Source of the DNA: Rhexocercosporidium sp. MPI-PUGE-AT-0058
Taxonomy: Eukaryota; Ascomycota; Leotiomycetes; Helotiales
Assembly: GCA_020746875.1 (NCBI GenBank)
Contig: JAGTJL010000003.1
Span: forward strand, 868,001 to 932,000
Length of the DNA stretch: 64,000 nt
Direction: 5' to 3'
A program made the translations under genes and the position numbers. The notes beneath the pieces were generated by a model, which was not told the origin of the DNA, made no database searches, and saw only the letters and a program-made list of their open reading frames with translations. This document shows positions 11,737-21,668 of this stretch, in pieces. Within the stretch, counting starts at the first letter, position 1. Each line of letters opens with the position of its first letter.

Positions 11737-12592
11737 CTACCTCTCGCCATACCCATTCACCAACCTCTGGACAAGCCTAAACATCCTCCCCGTTCTTGTC
11801 CCGAGTTCTGCTTCATCTCGGAGTTCAATTTTGACTTCAGTTGGCGACGTTGTGGATGGAATTTCTGGTGCCTTTTGGCGAATAGCTACTTTGGATTTAA
11901 GATACAGATCATCATTTGTATCCTTATTTGCAGCCACCTGACTGGCTGTTTCTTGATATTCGTCGCCCCCTTTCTATTTGCTCCTCTCCTGAATATGGCC
12001 CGACCGAATTATGATGTTGCTGCTTGGACAACGATCCTTGACTGGCATTGCTCGCGTCTGTCAAGTCGCAACCATATACGAGACCCTGCGAGAAAACCTC
12101 TCCCTTAGTGGTGACTCTGTTTTCATCTCGTTCGTGTTCAGCCTCAGCCGATCTACTACGAATCACTGGCTCTTCCACCTCCGAACTCTTTGCATCAGGC
12201 AAGTTCAGCTCAGCCTGCTCCGCGTGGGCCGATGGTTGCCATTTTCTCGCAGCAGCTTCACTCGCAAAACGATGAGCTCTCGTAATTCTCGGTCTACGTC
12301 TCGGGAAGAAAACTCTGCTATTGAGTGTCGTAGCAGACTTCCCTACTATCCCCTTGTCTCTCGGAAGCGTACTTCCTTGCTTCGTAGTTCCCGATGTCCT
12401 GTTAAAAGCCGAGTCTGCTTTGCATGCCTTGTGTTTAGCTGCTTTATTTGCGAGACGAATATCTCTGGTAATTCTGATCTTGCGGGGCCGGAAGTTCGTT
12501 TCTCGAGAGAGTGACGAGGCAGTGAGTAATGCGGGTGTCTTGGGCGTTCTTGGAGAGCGTCTCGGTGACGTTCTTGTGCACTGTGGAGCCAT
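11737..12592 (-). CDS. Hypothetical basic protein, frame interrupted
   Basis: A minus-strand ORF from 12592 to 11924 (222 aa) is Arg/Lys/Ser-rich. It contains a twofold internal motif: PRKIRITRDIRLANKAAKHK and PRRRPRITRAHRFASEAAAR, about 60 residues apart. Just downstream another frame is more protein-like (DEYQETASQVAANKD, then TSPTEVKIELRDEAELG) down to 11737. The two therefore probably belong together across an intron or a frameshift near 11970-12000 that I could not resolve. No known domain is recognised. The composition and the RITR repeat suggest a nuclear or nucleic-acid-binding protein, but that is only inference. It could also be a decaying gene. Confidence 0.45.
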
Positions 12593-13178
12593 CTTGATGG
12601 AGTCTTGTTGTTTTTATGTCATGGGTCGCAGGCAACTTGAGTGTAATTTTGGCTGTGCTGTGGGATAGGACTTTCATGGGGATTAAGACTCGCGAGCTCC
12701 GTGTTATTCGTTGATCCGAACTTAGAAGTGTGTATTCGAGTTGGGTCGTTGTCTGCTTGTTTGGAGAATGCCGAATTCGGCTAGGGAATTTCTTTGTCCA
12801 TAGTCGATAATTCTGTGAGCATGATTCCGTGATCTGGAATGCAAGACTGAATGTGTAATAAAGAAATATCTTTCGGTGTGTGAATGAAGAATTCGTTTGG
12901 TGTAAGTTCCCGAGCTTATTATTACAGGCCAATAGTGACTAAACTAAGCGAGGTAAGAGAAAGGGAGAAAATAAGCTCGGTCTTTGATATCTTTCTCGAA
13001 ATCTGCTCCCACCATCAGAGCTTAGTCGCTGCCAAGTCATTGTTTACAAACCTTGCGAGTCGGCTAGACTTCTAGTTTGTGAAGACATATAGTTCGGTGC
13101 CTATACTGTACAAAGAACATCTCTGGCTCTATATAATACAAGATTATTCCGAGTCTGTCCTGCTGGGGGGCGACCTTC
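12593..13178 (-). other. Intergenic region, no supported gene
   Basis: About 590 bp between the uncertain basic protein and the 3' end of the flavin-reductase-like gene. The ORF 12444-12932 on the minus strand overlaps the better candidate and lacks motifs. Confidence 0.45.
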
Positions 13179-14278
13179 TCACCCTGCCTTGTTCTGACTG
13201 GCATCCGTTCCCTCGCGATCATCATCCGACTCGTCAATCACATCGTCAGGGTCCTGGTCTCCTCCCCGTTGCTTCCTAGATTTAGAATCTTTGCCCAACG
13301 GCTTCGCCGCAGCATACATGCCATCACGATAACACAACCCCCTAGAAGACTCAGCATCTAAAGCCGCAACTGAAGCCGTACTAGTAAATTCTCCGACGCC
13401 CGCGATGATCCCCGTAACCTTCGCGACGACTAAAACGTGATCCCCAATGCGAATCAATCCACCGCCTGCTCGATCTCCCTCCCCCAAGACCTGGCATTCC
13501 AACGCGGCTTTCACTCCAGGCCGATAGTCCAAGAGCGGAAGCCGAACGCTCGTCTGCCCACTGCGATCAATCTCATGGACTCGTAGTTTTAGCTGTGGTC
13601 TTCTAGTCGCCTCGTGAAACGCAGTATTTATCAACACCTTCCCCCTAGCGTCTGTCCCTGGGACCGTATGCGTAGCATTTCCCTTTGTAAAAGTATCTGC
13701 GAGACCGGCTCCGCGCCGCGTACTTTTCAAGACGTGTATCAGGAAGTGCCGAGTCTCTGTTAACGCAGAGAGGGTCCGCGACGGGAAGCCGATGTTAAAC
13801 GTTATGAGAGGCTCCGGACCCATAGATAGGGATGTGAAAGACGACAGGGTTATGCCACGGTATAGTGAGGGATCTATGTCTCCTTTGTTGTCGCTGTCCC
13901 CGGGTTGGGTCCAGTCTACTACGCCTGGATTTGAGGAAGCCATCGTGGTGAGGACTACGATGGAGTGTGGCATGAGGCGCATTACATGCCGGACTTTGTC
14001 GGGGAGCGTTTCTTTGGGTTGGGGAGCTTCTTCGGGCACGGGAGTTTTCGTGGAATCTGTAGACAGAGATCTGTTAGGATCGAACGTAACACGGTAGATA
14101 ATTAGATTGAACAATTGGACGGACAAGCAAAGGGAAGGGCTGACTTACTTCTCCTCGACCTAGGAGCTACACATCCTACCCTCGACCAACGAAACAAGAC
14201 ATCGAAGAAGCGTTTCTCGACCGCAGATGTGCCATTCGCACAATTGGAAGCCAACTGCCTCCCATTGCGAGATAACAT
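13179..14278 (-). CDS. Flavin-reductase-like (FMN-binding split-barrel) protein, probably mitochondrial
   Basis: Two exons, 14278-14149 and 14056-13179 (about 335 aa). Exon 1 gives an Arg/Ser-rich start (MLSRNGRQLASNCANG, then RWSRVGCVAPRSRR) typical of a mitochondrial presequence, spliced in phase into STKTPVPEEAPQPKETLPDK. The core has VMRLMPHSIVVLTTM, GITLSSFTSLSMGPEPLITF and IGFPSRTLSAL, the usual order of the flavin reductase-like domain that binds FMN as a dimer. After about residue 230, a split-barrel strand region (IRIGDHVLVVAKV) precedes an acidic Asp/Glu-rich C-terminus. The flavoprotein's substrate is unknown. It is divergent from the bL31m gene, with starts 214 bp apart, suggesting shared regulation. 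Confidence 0.85.
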
Positions 14279-14492
14279 CGAAATCGCCCAACGTCGAATT
14301 GTTGCGGGAGCTTGGTGTGTTCAAATAGGAGGACTTGTACTAGCTCGGTCGAGCTCAAACCAAAATTATATTCACAGCACACTTGGCGGATTCCGCTCGC
14401 CGTACGACCTTGGTAAGTATCCCTAACCTAACGAAACCAGAATATCAACTCCAACAAAATTCGCTGTCTGTACACCACAAGACAGCAACACA
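14279..14492. promoter_or_regulatory. Divergent promoter region between flavin-reductase-like gene and bL31m
   Basis: Only 214 bp separate the two inferred start codons, so both 5' UTRs and promoters must lie here or overlap the neighbouring transcript. No canonical TATA arrangement was identified. Confidence 0.6.
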
Positions 14493-15080
14493 ATGTCGTG
14501 CAAACTCCCATCCACAGCCCTACGGCGTGCTCAATTACCTCTCCAGATCCAATGCAATGCACCTCGACAGACGCAAATCCGCCACGCCTCCCTCCTCAAA
14601 CGTCCCCATCGACCCTACACCTTCACGCAACTCGTAACCCTCTCTGACGGCAGCACGTACACACACCGCACTACCTCCCCGGCGCCTATCTTCCGCAGCA
14701 CAAAAGATACGCGGAACCATCCAATGTGGCAGCCCAGTCTGGACAGTCTGAGGAACGTGGAGCAGGATGAGGCAGGGAAGTTGCGGGCTTTTAGGAAGAG
14801 GTTTGGACGCGGGTGGGATGTGGACGGCGCTGAGGAGGCGGAGGGCGAGCATCAGGGGAAGGAGGGAAGGAAGGGTGGAGAGGGTTTTGATGGGGAGGGC
14901 GATGGAGAGAGTTTGATGGATTTGATTAGTGGTGTAAAGCCGGAGCCGGAGACGGGGAAGGGCAAGAAGAGTGGGTTAGAGGAGTTGATGGCTGCGGTTG
15001 AGAATAGTGCGAAGGATGGGAAGACTGGGAAGGAGGCGAAGAGGGTGAAGGGTGGGAAGAAGGGTGGTGTGTGGGGATAG
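14493..15080 (+). CDS. MRPL36: Mitochondrial large-subunit ribosomal protein bL31m
   Basis: Single exon, 195 aa. The N-terminal 30-40 residues (MSCKLPSTALRRAQLPLQIQ, then RQTQIRHASLLKRP) look like a mitochondrial presequence. The next block, TFTQLVTLSDGSTYTHRTTS, followed by RSTKDTRNHPMWQP, is the L31 core of fungal mitochondrial bL31m (yeast Mrpl36 family). Fungal members are longer than bacterial L31; here the extra part is a highly charged Glu/Gly/Lys C-terminus from about residue 110. Role: component of the mitochondrial 54S large subunit. It pairs head-to-head with a probable mitochondrial flavoprotein. Confidence 0.88.
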   Translation: MSCKLPSTALRRAQLPLQIQCNAPRQTQIRHASLLKRPHRPYTFTQLVTLSDGSTYTHRTTSPAPIFRSTKDTRNHPMWQPSLDSLRNVEQDEAGKLRAFRKRFGRGWDVDGAEEAEGEHQGKEGRKGGEGFDGEGDGESLMDLISGVKPEPETGKGKKSGLEELMAAVENSAKDGKTGKEAKRVKGGKKGGVWG

Positions 15081-15508
15081 ATGGTCGTCCCCCGATCAAT
15101 CGATTACAAGGAGAATTGGTGGTGGTGTGGGGTTGAACGAGGACACAGATGGATTGCTGGATGTGCAGCAGATAGATGAGGTGTATGAGGTGGATGAGAA
15201 AGGGGCACCAGAGAATACTTGCCATAGAGGAACATGGCTGCAGACGACAGACTGTATGATTATGTACTGTTGTATTAGGATCACTGGGTACAACACATGT
15301 AAGAGATAAGAGAAGATGTATGAAGGAGCGAAACATTAGACGGCGTTTAGAAAACATGGGATTATTCTATGTACAAAAAATACTACATCCGCCGTGCCAA
15401 GCCAATGGCTGCTTAATGTGACTGTCCTAGGATATCTTTTGACAATCTATCTCCTTGCACGTCCACCACCGTCGAATTGTTTTTTGATATTTTTTTTCGC
15501 GAGGTAGT
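15081..15508. other. Convergent 3' intergenic region
   Basis: About 430 bp between the convergent bL31m and VPS5 genes, presumably both 3' UTRs. Nothing else recognised. Confidence 0.5.
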
Positions 15509-17523
15509 CTAGTCGTTCTCCTCTGCTGCCACTACTCCGGCTGCTTGTGATTGAGATGCTTCGCTGGGTGGTGATTGAGCAGATGGCTCTACAGGTGGCT
15601 TGTAGAATATGTTGTCATCTTCCTCTGCATCGAGTTGCATCAAGAAAGTTTCCCAAATTTCGATGAGCTGGAAACAGGTGTTAGAGTGTTTGTCACGTGA
15701 AATGGAAGCTCGAACCTTACCTCCTTCTGAGCCTCAACAGCACTTTCCAGAAATGTTTCTACGGCGCTCTTGAAATCTTCAACCTTCTCGCGCTCAAATC
15801 TCTCGAGCTCTCCTCTCATCAAACGTCCCATATCCTCAAACAGGAGTCTCGCTTGGTGCACCTTTCTCTCGGCATCAGCAACATCGGCGTGCATTTGAGT
15901 AAGGCGATCCTGTTGGGTTTTCCCTTGGCGAAGGAGTTTCTCTTGGGTTGCCTTTCGCTTCTGCATTTCTTGCTCAGCTGCGTGCCAGGAATGGTATGCC
16001 TTTTGACGAGACCCAAAGGCTTGCTTGATACTTCCAATGAGACGAATGTACTCATCGATCGTAATTCCAAGCGTGAGGACATCTTGTTGAGCTTGGCGGT
16101 CGTATAGCTCCTTGATCCGGATCTGTAGGTCTGACAGTCCTTCCAAAGGTCCGGATAACGAAGCTGAGAGCTCGACAGTAGACAGCGCATGCAAGGATGC
16201 GGAGAAGTCACCGGCTGCTTCGGACAGTCCCTTCCTTTGGGCCACAACCGTATCCATAGCTTTCAATAAAGCCTTCAGTTGGTTCTCAAGGGCATCTAGG
16301 TACACTCGTCTCTCATGAAACCACTGCCATCCAAAGTCAGTTGGTTTTATCTCAATTCCAAAACAGCACTTACATCATCCTGCTCGACGAATTTTCCGCC
16401 TCCACCGACTGAAAGTCCTAATCCACTGAACATTCCTTTACTTTCTCCAAGAGGCTCTTTCCGCTCCTTATGCTTCACATCAACGTTAAAAGCTTCACTC
16501 TCCAAAAACAGTTTCAAGTCGGCATCATGTTGAAGGGTAGGATGTGCAGCCGTTTTGTTCAGCATCCTTTCCAAAGCAGCTCTCCGCGATTCCACAAAAT
16601 TGGTATCAAATCTGCCGACAGCTTGCTTCTCCGGGGGAGGTGGAACTACAACGCCAGGATTATTCGCATGTAGAGAGGTGTAAAGCCATAGGAAGTCCCT
16701 GTATCTCCTCGTAACAGCGAATTCTGGTTGACGGTAGGCCTTGGAGGAAGTCTGTATCCAAATCAACATGTTACAGCCCATTCAATTCAAGAAAGTCATA
16801 CCTTTGTTCGCACGAGATACACAATATGCGAGCTTGTCAAGTCTCCAACCTTGTGAGGATCTCCGACCGTGATGTCAAAAGATGGCTTCGCAGCCTGCTC
16901 AATACTAACACTTGGCTGCGTATCTCTCCTTGGAGTGGTAGCTTGTGGTGGCTGAACAGGAGGTGGTATTCTGGGTCCGCTAGCAGGTTCAACATCATCG
17001 CTCAAATCTACCGAATCCAGCATGCTCCGGCTCATGGAGCTCTGCGACGTAGCTACAGGTTGCCTGGCGTTATGCGTGAGAGTTTGCTCTTTCTGCGGGG
17101 GCGCTGGAGGTTGGTCGGCTTGCGGAACCGGCGCATTGTCTCCAAGAGGTCCTAGAGGTCCAAGGGAGTCGTCAAGAGCTTCGAGGCGCACTTGTTGCGT
17201 GCCTGGTCGGCGGGGAGTTCGTGGGTTGCGGCCTGTGGGTGATTTCGCGGGCTGTGAGGATGTGGGTGCCTCGAGTGAAGAGGGCTTTGGCTTAGATGGT
17301 TCTGCAGAGTTGTTAGATAGTGTCATTATTTCTGAATTGGGTCCAGAAGCTTGAATACCTGTCTCTGCTCCAAATCCTGGGGTATCTGTTGCGGGCGCAT
17401 TCGATGGGACATCTATGTTAGGAATAGCTGTTAGCTAGGTTGCCATGAATGAATGATGGTACTGATGGCTTTGAATGTTGACCTACCACCCCAGGGAGAG
17501 TCTCCTCCGTCTTCGAGATCCAT
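15509..17523 (-). CDS. VPS5: Retromer sorting nexin Vps5 (PX-BAR)
   Basis: About six exons from the ATG at 17523 (MDLEDGGDSPWGG) to the stop at 15509. The N-terminal 200 residues are disordered and rich in Pro/Ser/Gln. The PX domain follows: FDITVGDPHKVGDLTSSHIV, then FAVTRRYRDFLWLYTSL with the phosphoinositide-binding RRYRDF, then PGVVVPPPPEKQ. The last 240 or so residues are a helical BAR domain (LENQLKALLKAM, then IRIKELYDRQAQQDVLTLG, then HSWHAAEQEMQKRKATQEK). The order and the PPPPEKQ motif identify Vps5/SNX1, which dimerises with Vps17 and coats endosomal tubules for retrograde transport to the Golgi. Short introns lie near 16325-16370 and 16750-16800, with others near both ends. Confidence 0.92.
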
Positions 17524-17994
17524 TGTATGGTTGTGCGTTGTAGATTCAAGTTGTGCCTGAAAGGAGCTCAAGCTCTGGCTCTGGCTCTCGATGTTGTGGA
17601 GCTGGAGTTGATCGGCAAGCCGGCGTCTGCGGTGGTGCCAAGGATTTCGATGAGGCAACCACCCAACAACATCTGGTGGGGCCAATCTTCAGAGGATATT
17701 TTGAAACTTCCAGACAAGGGCAACAATTGGAATTCCGCGAACCTTCATGTACGTATTTTTTGAATACCACAAATTACGTGCATTTTTCATATTCTGGCAA
17801 TTCAGGAAGGCTGAACTTTTACAGCATGAATAGAGGGATGGTACAAGTGAACTTTTATTGCTAAAGTCGGCAGATGATGCATCAACTACCCCCGGTATTG
17901 CAACCTGCAAACATCTTAACGCCATGAAACCAAACCATCCAGTCTCCGCGCAGCACGGAAGTGCAGTATTTGCAATAAAACGTGAAGGTGTACA
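17524..17994. other. Intergenic region between VPS5 and TAF5
   Basis: About 470 bp between the VPS5 start and the TAF5 stop, both on the minus strand. It should hold the VPS5 promoter. ORFs in it are short and overlap in three frames. Confidence 0.5.
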
Positions 17995-20687
17995 TTAAGG
18001 TAAATAGCATCCGCCCGCCATGACCAGATTCATTCGTGTGAATTTGACCTTGTAGACGGGAGACTTCTTCGTGGGAAAGGCACTGATCTGATCAGGAGTG
18101 ATCGTAGTGTCCTTACCTTTCTTCTTTCCACCAGTGGCAGCAGCGGAACTTGGTTGAGCACCAGCTGTCGCACCGTTGATACGAGTAGCATCTGTTTGTC
18201 CACCAGTACCAACAACCTCGCCTTCAGTCTTGTGGGGATCGGTAGGAACCTCAACATCCCAGACTCGGACGGTACCGTCTGCTCCACCAGATACCAGAAC
18301 CGTGGACTCGACGCTGAACGAAAGTGACCAGATTCCTCCCTTACCATGGCCTTTGCATCGTTTGACCATCTGTCCCTTGGCGAGATCCCAGAATATGATA
18401 TTTCCACTGCCATCCGCTGATGCGAGGGTCTTGCCGTTGGGGCTGCATTCAATAGCACTGATAAAGTCCGTATGGCCAGCGAAGACTCTAACACACTCTC
18501 CAGTCGTGAAGGACCACATACGAATGCTCTTGTCGGCTTGGTCGCTGGCAGAGAAAACATATGCACCGTTAGGATGCCATGCAATCTGGTTGACATTGGA
18601 ATCGTGTCCAACCAATAGACGAAGATATGAGATGTGGTCTTGGCCCCATATTCTGACAGTCTTGTCCCACCCGCAAGTTGCAAAGTAGTGGCCAAAGGGA
18701 CTCCATCTAACATTCCAAACCGGTCCTTCGTGACCCTTGTAGACGACCAGGCAGGTCCAAGCCTCGAGAGACCAGAGGCGGATTGTCTTATCGGATGAAG
18801 ATGACAAGAGAAGTTTGGGTGCAGTGGAGGGTGTAGAAGCAGCGGCATTTTCAGGTCCAGCGATAGAAGGGGAGAAGCTGACACTGTAGACTGGGGCGGA
18901 GTGACCGATTAAACGACGTGAGCTGGATGGAGGGGTATCCTTCGCGCCAGATTGTACGATAGATGGAAGTGGGTCACCATGCAAGTGCCAAACGCGAATG
19001 TAAGACTCCTCCGTTCCAACTGCAACGAGATTTGTGTCGTCCGAGAATTCCATGCAGGTGATACTATTGAGAATTGGCATTTGAAGCGCGTGCTGCAGAG
19101 GGGGAACTTACGTGTCAAGGGTATTGTGGAAGGTAAACATGCAAACAGAAACCCCAGGACCAACTCCACTGGTTCGCGCATCGATTCGAAATCGATCTCT
19201 GTTCTCCTTGATCTTCTGGACCTCCATTATGACGTCTCTGGCGCGAGATGGTGGTAGCGGGATCTCGTTCCTGTTGGGCGCATCTGCACTGTCCTCGCGC
19301 TTGATGTTTTGCTCAAACTCTTCAACGAGGGAGTTCTTCCCAAGCGGCGGCGGGTGCTTGGCGTCCTCGTCTTCAAGTTCTGCCCGAACATCTTGCGCGA
19401 GTTCGCTTTCCATCGGCATCATAGCGAGTTTGATAAGCGCATTGTTGTCCGTAATATCACCATTCGTAACTCCGTTGAAAGCACCGTCGATTCCTTCCTC
19501 CAAAGCAGCATCATCAGAATCTCGATTCATTCCTCGACCGATCATTGCTTCAAAGCTGAATTGGTTGCGGGGACCTCTTTCCGACGTCTTAATTGAGCAG
19601 AACGACTGTAGTAAGTACTCGATGACCGATCCACCTTCCTTATTCTTGGTCTCAATGTGTGCAAGGAGATTGTAATAGACGCCTGAATTGATGGGTATGC
19701 GGTATTTCGTTCCTAGGTAAAGCTTGGCAATGGGATTGTCACGCAGTTGCTGTGGAGTCTTGATTGTCTCGAAGACGCGCAATTCGTCGGCATGAACACG
19801 CTCAAATTGAGGGCTGAACTCGCGGAAGAATTTCTCCATCTCTGCTCCAGCATCATTGAAGACCAGATCAAAGTAGGAATATGTGAAAAGAGGCCATAGT
19901 AAACGTCTCAACTCGAACTGCACAAACGGTCAGATAGGTTAAAATCCTGGGAACTGGCTGGTCATACCTTGTAGATGTCAAGATTTTGCTCAATCCAATC
20001 ACTGATCATCTTAAATCCTTTGGCATACTTGACATTCCCTAGGTCCTCAACTCGTTCTTGAATAGGCCTTCCATCTTTGTCGAGGTTGGAAGATTCCATA
20101 CGCAGCATTTGCTCAGTTCTGTTGTATCCCTTCTTGACGAGGTATTCGATCACCTGTTCCTTTTTTAGTTTGTGATCAACGTTCTTGGTAGATATATCCA
20201 TGATGGGGAGATTGGATGGCTTGAGAGTAATGGATAGAAGTGTAATGAGGAAAGGCGCTCGCCAAAGAAAACGGAAATAATGAGGTAATTCAATGCTCGG
20301 ATCGTAGCTGCGAGATTGAGATCGTAGCTGCGAGATTGAGATCGAGCAATGGAGAAGCAGAGACGCCAGAGATTTATGAGAAAACACAGAACAAAAAGCT
20401 GAAGCTACGGATTCACTGTATGATGCAACTTTCCAACCTCCAACTCTCTTTGCCAAAGAAGCAGTTAAGGAAAGAATTCTGACAAACCACAAAACAAACC
20501 AGAATCAAGCAACAATGCAGGGCAAAAAATAGAAGGGAAAAGAAAAGGGGGTGCAAAGGCTTACAATTTGGTTGAGATTTTGTGACGACATATTGCTTGC
20601 AGGAGGAGGTTGTCCTTGTCCACCCTGTTGCATTCCCATTCCAGCGCTGGGGGGGCCATTGCCAGGACCCGGTGGTGGATGAGACAT
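17995..20687 (-). CDS. TAF5: TFIID/SAGA subunit TAF5
   Basis: Four main exons: 20687-20565, 20153 to about 19970, about 19920 to 19110, and 19063-17995. The Pro/Gly/Gln-rich start ends SSQNLNQI and joins across a 411-nt intron to [18 protein letters not shown], completing the LisH motif. The conserved TAF5 NTD2 domain follows ([20 protein letters not shown]), then a WD40 propeller of about six or seven repeats from [17 protein letters not shown], with typical units such as [23 protein letters not shown] and [13 protein letters not shown]. The end [16 protein letters not shown] is the family's closing strand. TAF5 scaffolds TFIID and SAGA in the nucleus. The first intron is long for this window and contains a tandem repeat. 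Confidence 0.95.
20301..20340. repeat. Two perfect tandem 20-bp units in TAF5 intron 1
   Basis: The 20-nt unit beginning ATCGTAGCTG occurs twice back-to-back (20301-20320, 20321-20340) and is followed by the first four bases of a third copy. It lies inside the long first intron of TAF5. Confidence 0.9.
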
Positions 20688-21067
20688 GATGCTGAATCTG
20701 TCGTAGACGGTAGACGGCGCGTCCGATTCACGTGCTCCTCAACTAGTACCTCGATTCTCACGCATTTCCCTGACCCAGCACCGTTTCCGCCGATTCGTAT
20801 CCAAACGTGTGGAGTGAGGAGAGCGATTTCAATGGCTGTTGGTTGTTTGCAAGTTTGTACTTCGAGTTGGCAGAAGTCAACAGGAATTCGAAGTGGTAAG
20901 ATGACGGGGACAGAATTGCCTTTGCCGAATGCGCTAATGCAAGCTACCCGCAGAGCCGCGCTAGACCCCATTCACTGCCTTTCTCCAACCTCGACTTGAG
21001 TTTACCCTTCATCACCAAACATACCAAGATTTTTCTCCCCTCGACGTACAGGCAGAGAAAACTAGAC
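20688..21067. promoter_or_regulatory. Divergent promoter region between TAF5 and MED11
   Basis: 380 bp between the start codons of two RNA polymerase II cofactor genes transcribed in opposite directions. The overlapping ORFs here have no protein motifs. Confidence 0.65.
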
Positions 21068-21668
21068 ATGTCTTCAACGGGCAGTGCTGCGGAAGCACCC
21101 GCGCCCTACCAACCATTCACCAAGGCACAGCATATTCAGCAGCTCAACGACATAGATAAGGTCCGTCAACCCAATCCAAGTCCCCTCTTGTCATACTAAC
21201 AGCATGCAGAGCATTACTCAACTTCTCCAGTCCGCAGGTCTCGCCCTGAAAACCCTCTCAGCCACTCAAGACGCCACGCAATCACCCATCTCCGAGCGCA
21301 AAGAAGCTTTCCAGAAAGCATCCGAATCGTACCTCACCACCCTCCAAAAGGTCGATGTAATCCTCCGCAGAAACATATACGGACTTGAGGAAGCGAACAT
21401 TATACCTGCGGATAAGAAGAAGCGCAAGGAAGCGGCGACCGGGAATGTGATGGGTGGGAAGCCTACGCCCGAGGTTGAAGCTGCCGGTGGTGATGTTGCG
21501 AGCTTGGGGAAGCTAGATATCGGGTGGCTGAATAGTAGGAGTGGACGCGTGGGTAGGGATATGGAGGCTGAGCTGTGGGAAAAGGCGAAAGGTTTTTTGG
21601 AGGGTCTGGAAGCCGAGGGGAAAGGTGGTGAGAATGGAAAAAAGGGAGATGTGGATATGAGCTCGTGA
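21068..21668 (+). CDS. MED11: Mediator complex subunit 11
   Basis: Two exons, 21068-21160 and 21210-21668 (about 183 aa), with a 49-nt intron (GTCCGT donor, branch ACTAAC, CAG acceptor). The helical block FTKAQHIQQLNDIDK joined to SITQLLQSAGLALKTLS is the conserved Med11 N-terminal region that pairs with Med22 in the Mediator head module. A further helix (YLTTLQKVDVILRRNIYGLE) follows. The C-terminal 90 residues are Gly/Lys/Glu-rich and less conserved. Role: contact point in the Mediator head for TFIIH and polymerase II recruitment. It is head-to-head with TAF5. Confidence 0.88.

Noticed and set aside
12011..12514. Plus-strand ORF of 167 codons
   Set aside because: Antisense to the basic protein candidate; the Ser/Arg-rich composition is the mirror of its codons.
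18030..18884. 284-codon minus-strand ORF inside TAF5
   Set aside because: Shadow of the WD40 exon in another frame; TAF5 motifs are unambiguous.
19112..19675. 187-codon plus-strand ORF
   Set aside because: Antisense to the TAF5 middle exon.
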